The notes below the pieces were generated by a model, which worked only from the letters and a program-made list of their open reading frames with translations, did no database searches and was not told the DNA's origin. This document shows, piece after piece, positions 9,183 to 17,422 of a stretch of 64,000 bases of DNA (its first letter is position 1; the number at the start of each line of letters is the position of its first letter). This DNA is from Ruminococcaceae bacterium AB4001. Lineage in GTDB: Bacteria; Bacillota; Clostridia; Saccharofermentanales; Saccharofermentanaceae. The stretch spans positions 60,197 through 124,196 of the forward strand of contig KK211344.1 of the NCBI GenBank assembly GCA_000621765.1, given 5' to 3'. Made by a program: the position numbers and the translations under genes.

Positions 9183-10820
9183 TCATTCATAAACGGTATC
9201 ATCGACAATTGCAACACAAGGATCATCAGGATTCAAACACTTGCCGTTCTCATCAAAATTATATCCTCTGCCGTTGATTACATAGTTATAAGCAGTTGAC
9301 ATAGAAGCAAATCTATCTGTGAAATAATACCAGGAACCCCTGTACTTCAGCCACTCACCCTCTGCAACGCGGCCGTCAGGTTTTGCATAGAACCATTCAT
9401 CCGAGTACTGGAACCAGCCGGTTACCATCTTGCAATCCTCGTCAAAAAAGTACTGTATGTTCGGATCATCATACATTGACCAGAAACTGTTTGGAAACGT
9501 AATACCGCTCCATTCATCAAAATAGTACCAGTTTCCGTTGATCTTCTTCCAGCCTGTATAGTATTTTCCGTCGGAACCTATATAGGCCCATCCATAATCT
9601 AATTCTACCCAGCCGGGCTTATCCTTGCCATATTGAGTAACTCTTCCGGAAGCATCGGCCTTATAGAGCTTACCTTCAAGAGGGAAACCATCATAATCAG
9701 AGACCATATGCCCCTCTTCATCGAAATAGTAGGTGGAGCTTCCCTGTGTAAGCCATTTGTCGTGGTAGACTTCACCCTTACTATCTGCATATGCCCAACC
9801 GGTTACGGGACCATCCATGTATAAGACCGATATCTGCTGCCAGCCTTTTACCGTCCTTCCGGAATCCGGATTAGAACATACGCCGTTAGAATCAAAGTCG
9901 TAGAGCTTATCATTGATGAGAACATTCTTGCAGCCGGATACCATCTGTCCGAAACGGTCGAAATAATACCATTTTTTACCGACTTTAAGCCACTCTGACT
10001 GATATCCCTTACCGCCGGATTTAAGATAGCAATAAAAACCTGTAGAAGGATCCTTATGCCAGCCCGGTGTTGTGTTCAATGCACCTGACGGATCAAGGAA
10101 CCATACGGATCCATCATTCTCCCAATCGAAAAGGATACCTGTCTTCATCGCATAAGAATAATCAAAGAAATACCATTTATTGCTGATCTTATGCCAGCCT
10201 TTATATGCACGGCCGTCGGAACCGTAAAAACCCCAACTGCCATACTGATTCTGAACCCAACTATTAGTGACCATCTTGCCATTGTCAGCAAAATAGTACT
10301 CAAAACGTTCTTGCTTGCCGTTATCTACGAAATACGGCTGTCCGGTAGCCATGATGCCGTAATCGTTATAAACGGAACCGGTCTTTTCATCTCCGAAAAA
10401 GTACCAGCTGCCATTAATCTTTTTCCATCCGGAATATACCTTTCCGTTGGCTCCGACATAACGCCACTGCGAACGTGATTTATCGTAGATCGGGTGACCT
10501 TCGTCATTGTAACCTGTTATGAAATACCGGCAAGGGATCCACTTATTCTTGTCCATATGCCCTTTTGCATCGAAATGATACATATCACCGTCAATCCAGG
10601 CAAAGGTATCAACAAGAACGTAACCGTCTTCATAGAAATAGTACCAGTTGCCGTCTATTTCCTTCCAGGTGTCGATGTAAAATTCACTGTCTGAAGTGTA
10701 ATATTTCCATCCCCATTCATCCGATCTCCAGCCGGTTGAATCAGCCATAGCTGTTGCCGGCACGAAAGAAAGGATCATTCCTGACGTCAAAACAGCCGCC
10801 ATTAACTTCTTAAACCTCAT
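9183..10820 (-). CDS. Secreted protein made of cell-wall/choline-binding-type repeats
   Basis: 545 aa with a Sec signal peptide (MRFKKLMAAVLTSG, hydrophobic core, likely cut after ATAMA). The rest is an array of degenerate aromatic repeats of the GWxxxNGxWYYF type (for example GWKKINGSWYFF and GNWYYFDEWSG), as in CW_binding_1 / glucan-binding repeats that form beta-hairpin solenoids on choline, glucans or wall polymers. No enzymatic domain is visible. It is a single-gene unit with its own extended -10 promoter and terminator. A strong AAAAGGGGGA ribosome site precedes the ATG. Role could be adhesion or wall attachment; the ligand is unknown. Confidence 0.85.
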   Translation of the reverse strand: MRFKKLMAAVLTSGMILSFVPATAMADSTGWRSDEWGWKYYTSDSEFYIDTWKEIDGNWYYFYEDGYVLVDTFAWIDGDMYHFDAKGHMDKNKWIPCRYFITGYNDEGHPIYDKSRSQWRYVGANGKVYSGWKKINGSWYFFGDEKTGSVYNDYGIMATGQPYFVDNGKQERFEYYFADNGKMVTNSWVQNQYGSWGFYGSDGRAYKGWHKISNKWYFFDYSYAMKTGILFDWENDGSVWFLDPSGALNTTPGWHKDPSTGFYCYLKSGGKGYQSEWLKVGKKWYYFDRFGQMVSGCKNVLINDKLYDFDSNGVCSNPDSGRTVKGWQQISVLYMDGPVTGWAYADSKGEVYHDKWLTQGSSTYYFDEEGHMVSDYDGFPLEGKLYKADASGRVTQYGKDKPGWVELDYGWAYIGSDGKYYTGWKKINGNWYYFDEWSGITFPNSFWSMYDDPNIQYFFDEDCKMVTGWFQYSDEWFYAKPDGRVAEGEWLKYRGSWYYFTDRFASMSTAYNYVINGRGYNFDENGKCLNPDDPCVAIVDDTVYE

Positions 10821-10852
10821 TAATCTGTCCCCCTTTTCAAAAAGATAATTTT

Positions 10853-10861
10853 ATTATATCA
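10853..10861 (-). promoter_or_regulatory. Extended -10 promoter of the cell-wall-binding protein gene
   Basis: TGATATAAT on the minus strand is a perfect extended -10 (TGnTATAAT), about 33 bp before the start codon. No good -35 box is seen at 17 bp. Confidence 0.6.
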
Positions 10862-10902
10862 AATAGAAAATATCTTTGAGAACAAAGGACATATATGCAT
10901 AT

Positions 10903-10935
10903 GCAAAATTAAAACTGCCCCGTATGAGGCAGTTT
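10903..10935 (-). terminator. Intrinsic terminator after secA
   Basis: Stem AAACTGCC/GGCAGTTT around a short loop, followed on the minus strand by TTTTAATTTT, about 27 bp after the secA stop. Confidence 0.75.
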
Positions 10936-10961
10936 CAATAATATAGTTACGTTATTTATGC

Positions 10962-13760
10962 TTAGTTGCGCTTTCCGCAGCAATTCTTATACTTCTTTCC
11001 TGAATTGCACGGACAGGGATCGTTAGGTCCGACCTTCTTGGGATCACGTCTGATCGGAGCACGGGGTGCCGTATCACCCTTGGATCCTTCGATAGGCTTT
11101 GCAGCTGCTGCAGCTGTAACCTTTGCGGTATTGGGATGGTTCTCAGACATCTCCCTTATCTGGGGCTTAGCCTCGATCTTAGTCTCGGGTGTGAAGCTGA
11201 CTCTCATGATGAATTTAACAGCATCATTCTGGATGTTCTCGTTCATTTCTTCGAACATTGCAGAACCTTCAAGCTTATATTCAACAACAGGGTCATGCTG
11301 ACCGATACTTCTCATCCTGATGGAATTGGAAAGCTGGTCTAAAGCATCGATGTGATCCATCCACTTGAGGTCAACAGTCCTGAGCATGATCTGACGCTCC
11401 ATCTCATGGAACTGCTCGGATTCGACTTCACTTTCGTTCTTCTCAAGCTTAGCCTTAGCCTCTTCAGCGATCTGGGAAGCTAGCTCATCACATTCAGGGA
11501 TATCCTGATCGACATCCTGAACTTTAAGGACAGTAGGAAGAGGTCCGAAGATATCCTCAAGCATCTTGCCCAGAGAATATCTCTCAGTGGAAGTGATGAC
11601 ACCATCAAGAGCGAACTGGTTGCATACACGGGAAGCAACGCGGTCGATCATCTGCAGATAGAGACCGTGAACATCCTCACCGAAGATGACCTGTCTTCTC
11701 TGCTCATATGTGATGGTTCTCTGAACATTATTGACGTCATCGTATTCAAGGACGCTCTTACGTGCCGAGAAGTGCATTGCCTCGAGTTTCTTCTGGGAAC
11801 TGTCGATAACTTTGGTAAGTGTCTTTACCTGAAGTTCCATATCGTCTTCGATTCCGAGACTTTCGTAGATAGCAGTAACTCTGTCTCCGCCGAAGATTCT
11901 TAAGAGATCATCTTCCAATGAGAGGAAGAACTTGGATCTTCCGGGGTCACCCTGACGTCCTGCACGTCCCTTGAGCTGATTATCGATACGTCTTGATTCG
12001 TGACGCTCAGTACCTACGATATAAAGACCGCCGAGCGACTTGACTTCTTCAGCCTCAGGCTTGAGCTCTTCTTCGAACTTTTCCTTAAGAGTCTTGAACC
12101 TGTCTCTTGCTTCAAGGATCAGTTCATCTTCTGTAGGACCATAGCCCGTGGACTCAGTAATAAGATCTTCAGGATATCCGAGTTTTCTCATCTCCTGAAC
12201 AGCATAGAATTCTGCGTTACCGCCCAGGATGATATCGGTACCACGTCCTGCCATGTTGGTGGCGATCGTAACGGAACCCTTACGTCCAGCCTGAGCGATG
12301 ATCTCAGCTTCCTTCAAATGGTTCTTAGCATTGAGGACATTGTGCTTGATTCCGTACTTTGAGAATATCCTTGAAAGGAGCTCTGAACGGTCAACGTTTA
12401 CAGTACCGACAAGAACCGGCTGGCCTCTGCCATTAGCTTCCTTAACCGTCTTGAGGATCGCTGCATACTTACCGTTCTCGGTCTTGAATACTGCATCGTA
12501 CTCATCGACTCTCTTGATGGGATTATTCGTAGGGATCTGGATAACGTCGAGGTTATAGATCTGTCTGAATTCTCCTTCTTCCGTATAAGCAGTACCTGTC
12601 ATTCCGGCAAGCTTCGTATACATACGGAAGAAGTTCTGGAATGTAATGGTTGCAAGAGTCTTGTTCTCGTTTGCGACCTTTACGTTCTCTTTTGCTTCGA
12701 TAGCCTGGTGGACACCGTCGCTGTAACGTCTGCCCGGCATAAGTCTTCCCGTGAAGTCATCTACGATAACGACCTGTCCGTCCTGGACGATGTACTGCTG
12801 GTCTCTCTTGAAGTTACCGTTAGCCTTCAAAGCATTGTTGATATAGTGCTGGAGATCGAAGTTATCAGGATCTGAGAGGTTCTCGATATTGAAGAATTTC
12901 TCGGCCTTTGCGATACCGTTTGCAGTAAGGACTGATGTCTTTGCTTTCTCATCGGTAACGTAATCGGCATCTCCAACGAGCTCATCCATGTCTACCTTAT
13001 CGTCAGTCTCAACAACAACATACTGCTTGAGTCCCTTGACGAATGTATCTGCTCTCTTGTAAAGATCAGAAGATTCTGTACCTCTTCCTGAAATGATGAG
13101 CGGTGTTCTAGCCTCATCGATAAGGATCGAGTCGACCTCGTCGACGATAGCGTAATTGAGTTCTCTCTGGGCGATCTGCTCCTTGCTTACGACCATGTTG
13201 TCACGGAGATAATCGAATCCGAACTCGTTATTGGTTCCGTATACGATGTCGCATGCATACATGAACTTACGGTCCTTCAAAGGAATGTCGTGGATAATAA
13301 GACCGACGCTCAATCCTAAGAACTTGTAAACCTTGCCCATCCACTCGGAGTCACGCTTAGCAAGGTAATCGTTGACCGTTACTACGTGAACGCCTTTACC
13401 TGTAAGAGCATTGAGATATACAGGCAATGTAGCAACGAGTGTTTTACCTTCACCCGTTTTCATCTCGGCGATACGGCCCTGGTGAAGGATGATACCACCG
13501 ATGATCTGAACCGGATAATGCTTCATGTTGAGGACACGGAATGAAGCTTCCCTGATGGTTGCAAACGCCTCAGGGAGCAGCGAATCCAATGATTCGCCAT
13601 CCTGATATCTCTTCTTGAACTCTTCGGTCTTGGCCTGCAATTCCTTATCGGAAAGTTTTCCATACTCTGTATCATAGGACAGTACCTTATCTACGATAGG
13701 TCTGATCCTCTTCAATTCGTGATCACTGTGTGTACCGAAAATGCTTTCAAATAATCCCAT
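10962..13760 (-). CDS. secA: Preprotein translocase ATPase SecA
   Basis: 932-aa motor of the Sec pathway. It has Walker A GEGKTLVATLP with MKTGEGKT context, the DEAD-like motif VDEVDSILIDEARTP, preprotein cross-linking region, second nucleotide domain (GRGTDIILGG, GRAGRQGDPG) and a C-terminal SEC-C zinc motif, [15 protein letters not shown], for SecB/phospholipid contact. Start MGLFESIFG is typical. Only 8 nt separate it from the upstream YerC-like gene. Cytosolic and membrane-peripheral. Confidence 0.98.
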   Translation of the reverse strand: MGLFESIFGTHSDHELKRIRPIVDKVLSYDTEYGKLSDKELQAKTEEFKKRYQDGESLDSLLPEAFATIREASFRVLNMKHYPVQIIGGIILHQGRIAEMKTGEGKTLVATLPVYLNALTGKGVHVVTVNDYLAKRDSEWMGKVYKFLGLSVGLIIHDIPLKDRKFMYACDIVYGTNNEFGFDYLRDNMVVSKEQIAQRELNYAIVDEVDSILIDEARTPLIISGRGTESSDLYKRADTFVKGLKQYVVVETDDKVDMDELVGDADYVTDEKAKTSVLTANGIAKAEKFFNIENLSDPDNFDLQHYINNALKANGNFKRDQQYIVQDGQVVIVDDFTGRLMPGRRYSDGVHQAIEAKENVKVANENKTLATITFQNFFRMYTKLAGMTGTAYTEEGEFRQIYNLDVIQIPTNNPIKRVDEYDAVFKTENGKYAAILKTVKEANGRGQPVLVGTVNVDRSELLSRIFSKYGIKHNVLNAKNHLKEAEIIAQAGRKGSVTIATNMAGRGTDIILGGNAEFYAVQEMRKLGYPEDLITESTGYGPTEDELILEARDRFKTLKEKFEEELKPEAEEVKSLGGLYIVGTERHESRRIDNQLKGRAGRQGDPGRSKFFLSLEDDLLRIFGGDRVTAIYESLGIEDDMELQVKTLTKVIDSSQKKLEAMHFSARKSVLEYDDVNNVQRTITYEQRRQVIFGEDVHGLYLQMIDRVASRVCNQFALDGVITSTERYSLGKMLEDIFGPLPTVLKVQDVDQDIPECDELASQIAEEAKAKLEKNESEVESEQFHEMERQIMLRTVDLKWMDHIDALDQLSNSIRMRSIGQHDPVVEYKLEGSAMFEEMNENIQNDAVKFIMRVSFTPETKIEAKPQIREMSENHPNTAKVTAAAAAKPIEGSKGDTAPRAPIRRDPKKVGPNDPCPCNSGKKYKNCCGKRN

Positions 13761-13768
13761 TTTTGTTT

Positions 13769-14191
13769 TTATTCCTCTTCTTTATTTTTTTCTGAAGCTT
13801 CCTTGAGCCTGTTCAATGCCGTTCTGTATCCGCCATCCGGATTAACATAGCAGTTCTTGACTCTCGAAATCGTCGTGGAACTGACCTTTGTGGAAGATCT
13901 GGCTTTGCCACGAGCCCTGCCGTTTGATTTCTTTCCCGTTCCGGTATTGCTGTTAGTCGCAGCGTCAGCCGGTGAGAGCTCTCTGATTATCTCTTCGTAA
14001 CTCTTTCCCTGTTCGATCCTTCTTACGATCTGCCAACGGTGAAGGAATGAATGAAGTTCATTGATAGAGCAGAGATCCAAAAAGAACATATGCATCTCGC
14101 TGCTGTCCTTCATTGTCAGCATTGCATTATAAAGATCAGTTAACTCTTCAAGTTCACTATCTGTAAAATGCCCGTCCTGAATGCTGTCCAT
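13769..14191 (-). CDS. YerC/TrpR-family DNA-binding protein with an interrupted helix-turn-helix
   Basis: 140 aa. The TrpR-like fold of the YerC/YecD family is recognisable: ELTDLYNAMLTMKDSSEMHMFF, FLDLCSINELHSFLHRWQIV, EQGKSYEEIIRE, then SSTTISRVKNC. In usual YerC proteins the last two blocks are almost adjacent (EIAEKTGASTATISRV); here roughly 26 residues of Ser/Thr/Gly/Lys/Arg-rich sequence separate them, between the two HTH helices. The ribosome site AAGGTGAC precedes the ATG. It lies between a small membrane protein gene and secA, so it is probably co-transcribed with both. Regulator function is inferred from family only. Confidence 0.8.
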   Translation of the reverse strand: MDSIQDGHFTDSELEELTDLYNAMLTMKDSSEMHMFFLDLCSINELHSFLHRWQIVRRIEQGKSYEEIIRELSPADAATNSNTGTGKKSNGRARGKARSSTKVSSTTISRVKNCYVNPDGGYRTALNRLKEASEKNKEEE

Positions 14192-14211
14192 CTTGTCACC
14201 TTAACTTCAAA

Positions 14212-14445
14212 TCAAGAAACGACATCGGTCAGGTAATTCCAGATCGGTGTCGCATATCCCATATAGACTGCGATGAAGATTACGGTAATGGCAAGCACAG
14301 CAAGGATGCCAAGGAGAAGTCTTGAGAAAACAAGATTCGTTTTGGCTTTTCTTAATGAATCGCCAATCGACAGCGCTGCCGACTTATCCGTGTTAATCTT
14401 AGAGTTAGCCAGACTCGGACGCCTTACACTGTTATTATGTCTCAA
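14212..14445 (-). CDS. Small single-pass membrane protein, 77 aa
   Basis: Unrecognised. TTG start at 14445 is supported by a strong GGAGG 9 nt upstream. Residues 1-40 are polar and basic; one hydrophobic helix (about 42-66, LLLGILAVLAITVIFIAVYMG) is followed by a short tail ending DVVS. By the positive-inside rule the N-terminus is cytosolic. Its position ahead of yerC-like and secA could suggest SecE, and the short C-terminal-anchored layout fits the Firmicute SecE shape (about 60-75 aa with one helix near the end), but the usual nusG/rplK neighbours are absent, so I leave it unnamed. Confidence 0.65.
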   Translation of the reverse strand: MRHNNSVRRPSLANSKINTDKSAALSIGDSLRKAKTNLVFSRLLLGILAVLAITVIFIAVYMGYATPIWNYLTDVVS

Positions 14446-14473
14446 TTTGTCTTACCTCCAAACATACTCATAC

Positions 14474-14502
14474 ATAATAACAAATTAATTTATTTAATAC
14501 AA
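14474..14502 (-). promoter_or_regulatory. Sigma-A promoter of the small membrane protein-yerC-secA operon
   Basis: -35 TTGTAT (14497-14502), 17-bp spacer, -10 TATTAT (14474-14479) on the minus strand, about 29 bp before the TTG start. Confidence 0.7.
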
Positions 14503-14524
14503 TAAAGAGGATTTTTCCGAAAAT

Positions 14525-15541
14525 CTACCCGCCCGAATACCTTTCCGAGGTATCACATTCCGTAATCACAAGTATAACACCATGGATCAGGGCATATCCC
14601 TTCATTTCTTCTATGGTCTCCTTACCGATCTGGCCGGAATTCTCCGGGATAACGATATTGAGATACCTGGAATCAACGCGGTCTACCGTGTAAACAGTTC
14701 CGTTGATGTTTGAAGACTGCGCTTCAAAGTTGCTCAGAGCCGTCACGTCTTCCCTGATCTTCTTTTCGATATGGGCAGTATCCTGATAGTAAGGTGAAGT
14801 TAAGTCCATGCTCCTTATCGCTGTGATCTCACCGTCATTATAAGCGTCAATGACAGGAAACGTCTTCGGAAGGTTCGCTCCGTATAGCGCCCTGAACGCG
14901 TCGCCCCTTTCGAAATTGCTTAATGACCAGATGCTCTCCTTCTTATCCTCCTCCGATGAATCGCTGCTCTCTCCGTTGAGCATGAGCACCGGGTCACCGT
15001 AAAGAGGTATCACGGAGTAAATGCTCCTGGTCTTTCTGCCTGCAAGCGTCACGACAGAGTATTCCGTTGTAACTTCGATTATGTGGTGTTCGTCATTTAT
15101 CTCGAAAAAGACATCTATCTCGTCAGGCACGAAAAAGTCAGACCCGCCGTTCCTTTCGATATATGCCTCCCTTATCTGTTCCTCCATGGTATGGGAAAAG
15201 ACGCCCTGCATTATCAGTTCGCCGATCGTATGGCCAGTCGCACTGTCAAATCCGGTCGCTGTGGAAAAAACCTTGGATACGACTTCTGCACCCTTGGAAC
15301 CTCCTCCTGCCGAATCGGGAAAGGCATTGACCGCGGCGGAAAGAAGGTCTGATGCAGGTACGGAGACAGGATATAGCAGTGACATCTTCTCACAGGTCTG
15401 CTCACAGGACCGCCTCATGAGGATATCCGTGCGGTAAAGATCCATTGCGCTGACGATCGACGCCAAAAGGACAAGTGTTATCGTGAAGGCAATAGCTGCT
15501 TCTATCGCTATCTGCCCCCTTCTATTCATAGTGCGTTTCAT
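14525..15541 (-). CDS. TadE-like pseudopilin-related membrane protein, 338 aa
   Basis: The N-terminus is a class III signal-like segment: basic MKRTMNRRGQIAIE followed directly by a hydrophobic helix (AAIAFTITLVLLASIVSAM), with Glu five residues after Gly as in TadE/TadF pseudopilins. The remainder is a polar extracellular domain rich in Asp/Glu/Ser with no recognised fold. It ends a three-gene operon, 11 nt after the preceding gene. No Tad ATPase, TadB/C or prepilin peptidase gene is in the window. Identity as TadE-like is based on the N-terminus only. Confidence 0.65.
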   Translation of the reverse strand: MKRTMNRRGQIAIEAAIAFTITLVLLASIVSAMDLYRTDILMRRSCEQTCEKMSLLYPVSVPASDLLSAAVNAFPDSAGGGSKGAEVVSKVFSTATGFDSATGHTIGELIMQGVFSHTMEEQIREAYIERNGGSDFFVPDEIDVFFEINDEHHIIEVTTEYSVVTLAGRKTRSIYSVIPLYGDPVLMLNGESSDSSEEDKKESIWSLSNFERGDAFRALYGANLPKTFPVIDAYNDGEITAIRSMDLTSPYYQDTAHIEKKIREDVTALSNFEAQSSNINGTVYTVDRVDSRYLNIVIPENSGQIGKETIEEMKGYALIHGVILVITECDTSERYSGG

Positions 15542-15552
15542 GTTCTTCCCCC

Positions 15553-16914
15553 TTATTCATACAGCTGATAGGATTTTTCAAGCGAATATGTACTCCCCCT
15601 GAAATCTGCTTCAAGGGTTATTCCGGTATAAAGGTCCCCGAAATCCCTGGTAAGTATTTCCCTGCTTCTTTCCAGAAGATCTTCTTCTTTCGTGCAGAAG
15701 GCAAACAGATAAAGGAAATCCCTGTAACTGTACGTGACAATCTTCGTGCCTTCGTATTCGAATATCACTGCCCTGTCGCCATGGATCAGATACCAGTAAT
15801 CCTTGACCGCCTGGACTGCAGCGCAATAGAAAGTCAGTCCGAACGCAATTATCTTCGGGTCTATGTTAACGGTTCCCTCGCTTACTGCGGATATGATCAT
15901 GGAGATAATTTCTCCCAAGACCTCCATGGTATTCCTGAATCTCTCGTCTGCATAATCTTTCAGCATGTTGGCGGCGATCAGGATGTATTTGATCCTGTAG
16001 GAGATCAATATGATCGACTGGTATCTGTCTTTTCCGGTGATGATGTACTCACAGTCAGCCTCATGGGTACTGTGGATGCTGTCAAAAGACGTACCGTTAA
16101 TGGTCCCGTCACCGTCAGGTCTGAAACAGCAGTCGAAATTATAAGCGCAGTAATGAGATACGAAGAACTTCTTCATGACTTCAGGAGAAGAATCTGTCAC
16201 GGAATCTATGGCTTCCTCAAGAGAGCCGATTCCTCCTAAAAAGCTATCCCACTCTGCAACATCGAAGTCCAGATCGAGTTCAAAGTCCCTTGTTGCGTTC
16301 CTGTAATCCTGTCTTATCGAATCGATATCCGCTATCTGTTCTACAAGCTCTTCTATCTTCAGCGTGTCTCCGGCCTTTTTAACCCACTCTTCCGCGGAAT
16401 CGCTCCCCTGTATTATCTTGGATACGTATTCTGCCGCGGGGCTGTGCATATACTCTCCGACCTTTTCGAAAATCCCGCGGTTATCTATCTCAAGGATCAT
16501 CTCGGAGTATCCTTCGACTACGTTCTTAAATGCAATGCCGTATCCCCTGTATGCATAGTAAGACGATATCGCCTGCTTCAGGTCGTCAGTCGTGAATTCG
16601 GCAGCGCCTGATACGATAAGCTCTGATTCAGGCGCAAGCCCGTTAATCTCAAGAGCCTTGTTAAAACAGCTGTCGTCTACATCATCCAGAGAAAAGGCAT
16701 ATATTCCATAAACATCGAAAAGCAGCCTGTTGTAATCCGACAGGATAGTGTCGATCTGGGATTTGAGCGCAGTATTGACACTCAATGCGTAATCGAGATT
16801 CCATACATAGGCTACAAATGTGCATTCGACAAGTATTATCGCCGACATGATCACTGCCAGGAAAACAGAGGATGTCCCCCTCTTTGTCCTTCTTCTCTTG
16901 TTATCCCTCTTCAT
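15553..16914 (-). CDS. Membrane protein with TadG/DUF5702-like architecture, 453 aa
   Basis: I start at the ATG at 16914 (MKRDNKRRRTKRG) because AAAGGAGG lies 6 nt upstream; an upstream extension would run through the preceding gene. A basic leader and TSSVFLAVIMSAIILVECTF helix are followed by a large polar, Asp/Tyr-rich extracellular domain with acidic, Ser-rich stretches. The layout matches large TadG/DUF5702-type proteins found beside TadE genes in Clostridia, but I cannot confirm the domain. It overlaps the upstream small pseudopilin gene by 14 nt and precedes the TadE-like gene. Confidence 0.6.
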   Translation of the reverse strand: MKRDNKRRRTKRGTSSVFLAVIMSAIILVECTFVAYVWNLDYALSVNTALKSQIDTILSDYNRLLFDVYGIYAFSLDDVDDSCFNKALEINGLAPESELIVSGAAEFTTDDLKQAISSYYAYRGYGIAFKNVVEGYSEMILEIDNRGIFEKVGEYMHSPAAEYVSKIIQGSDSAEEWVKKAGDTLKIEELVEQIADIDSIRQDYRNATRDFELDLDFDVAEWDSFLGGIGSLEEAIDSVTDSSPEVMKKFFVSHYCAYNFDCCFRPDGDGTINGTSFDSIHSTHEADCEYIITGKDRYQSIILISYRIKYILIAANMLKDYADERFRNTMEVLGEIISMIISAVSEGTVNIDPKIIAFGLTFYCAAVQAVKDYWYLIHGDRAVIFEYEGTKIVTYSYRDFLYLFAFCTKEEDLLERSREILTRDFGDLYTGITLEADFRGSTYSLEKSYQLYE

Positions 16915-17203
16915 CTGACGCCTCCTTTGACAGATCGAAAACAACACCATATGTGATCCTGAAGTTATCAGAGACTCCCGAAAGGAACGTGCAGAGCCTT
17001 TCAGGAGAAGTGCCATAACAGACAGAGCCTCTGATCTTTTTCTCATAGAGGATCTCTTTGTCCCTTTCCATATAAGAGAGTTCTTTGCCTCCGGCCTTGG
17101 CGCAATCAAATGAATCAAGTGCTACCGCTTCGGGCCCGGTTATCATGAAGGCAAGCATGATAAGTATCAGTGACATGCAGATGGCAGATTCCAGTGTCGA
17201 CAT
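16901..17203 (-). CDS. Small TadE-like pseudopilin, 100 aa
   Basis: Start at 17203 (MSTLESAICMSLILIMLAFM) is set by GGAGG 6 nt upstream; an extension to 17290 would lack a ribosome site and run into the terminator of pheT. A short polar leader with Glu, one N-terminal hydrophobic helix and a ~70-residue polar domain with two Cys (SVCYGTSPERLC) match TadE/TadF-type minor pilins. First gene of the operon. A cluster of CCGACA repeats lies about 60-90 bp upstream. Confidence 0.6.
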   Translation of the reverse strand: MSTLESAICMSLILIMLAFMITGPEAVALDSFDCAKAGGKELSYMERDKEILYEKKIRGSVCYGTSPERLCTFLSGVSDNFRITYGVVFDLSKEASDEEG

Positions 17204-17264
17204 AACGTGCCTCCTTTTTTCTAAAATCATACATTCGGGAAGCGTTTGATATTCCATACAAAAC

Positions 17265-17290
17265 TCGACAAAATCCGACAAAACCGACAA
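17265..17290 (-). promoter_or_regulatory. TGTCGG direct-repeat cluster upstream of the pseudopilin operon
   Basis: On the minus strand three near-identical units TGTCGG, TGTCGG and TGTCGA start 9 and 10 bp apart (plus-strand CCGACA at 17284-17289 and 17275-17280, TCGACA at 17265-17270). The 16-mer CCGACAAAACCGACAA (17275-17290) recurs exactly upstream of comEC at 33018-33033. Helical spacing suggests an activator or repressor array; the factor is unknown. Confidence 0.45.
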
Positions 17291-17321
17291 AAAAGACCGC
17301 CCGTGAAAACGGACGGTCTTA
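17285..17321 (-). terminator. Intrinsic terminator after pheT
   Basis: Stem AAGACCG(T/C)CCGT/ACGGGCGGTCTT, followed by TTTTTTG on the minus strand, about 100 bp after the pheT stop. Its T tract abuts the TGTCGG repeat cluster. Confidence 0.8.
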
Positions 17322-17422
17322 ACGGCTGAAAGCCTTTATTTTATTGGGTTTGAAGCATTTTCGCCTCTTACCGGATGCTATATTACCTATTTAAACAAAA
17401 CGAAGCTTTCCGGGCAGCGGCA

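Noticed and set aside
14212..14445. Firm call of SecE for the small membrane protein
   Set aside because: Shape fits, but no nusG/rplK neighbours and no clear family motif were seen; left unnamed.
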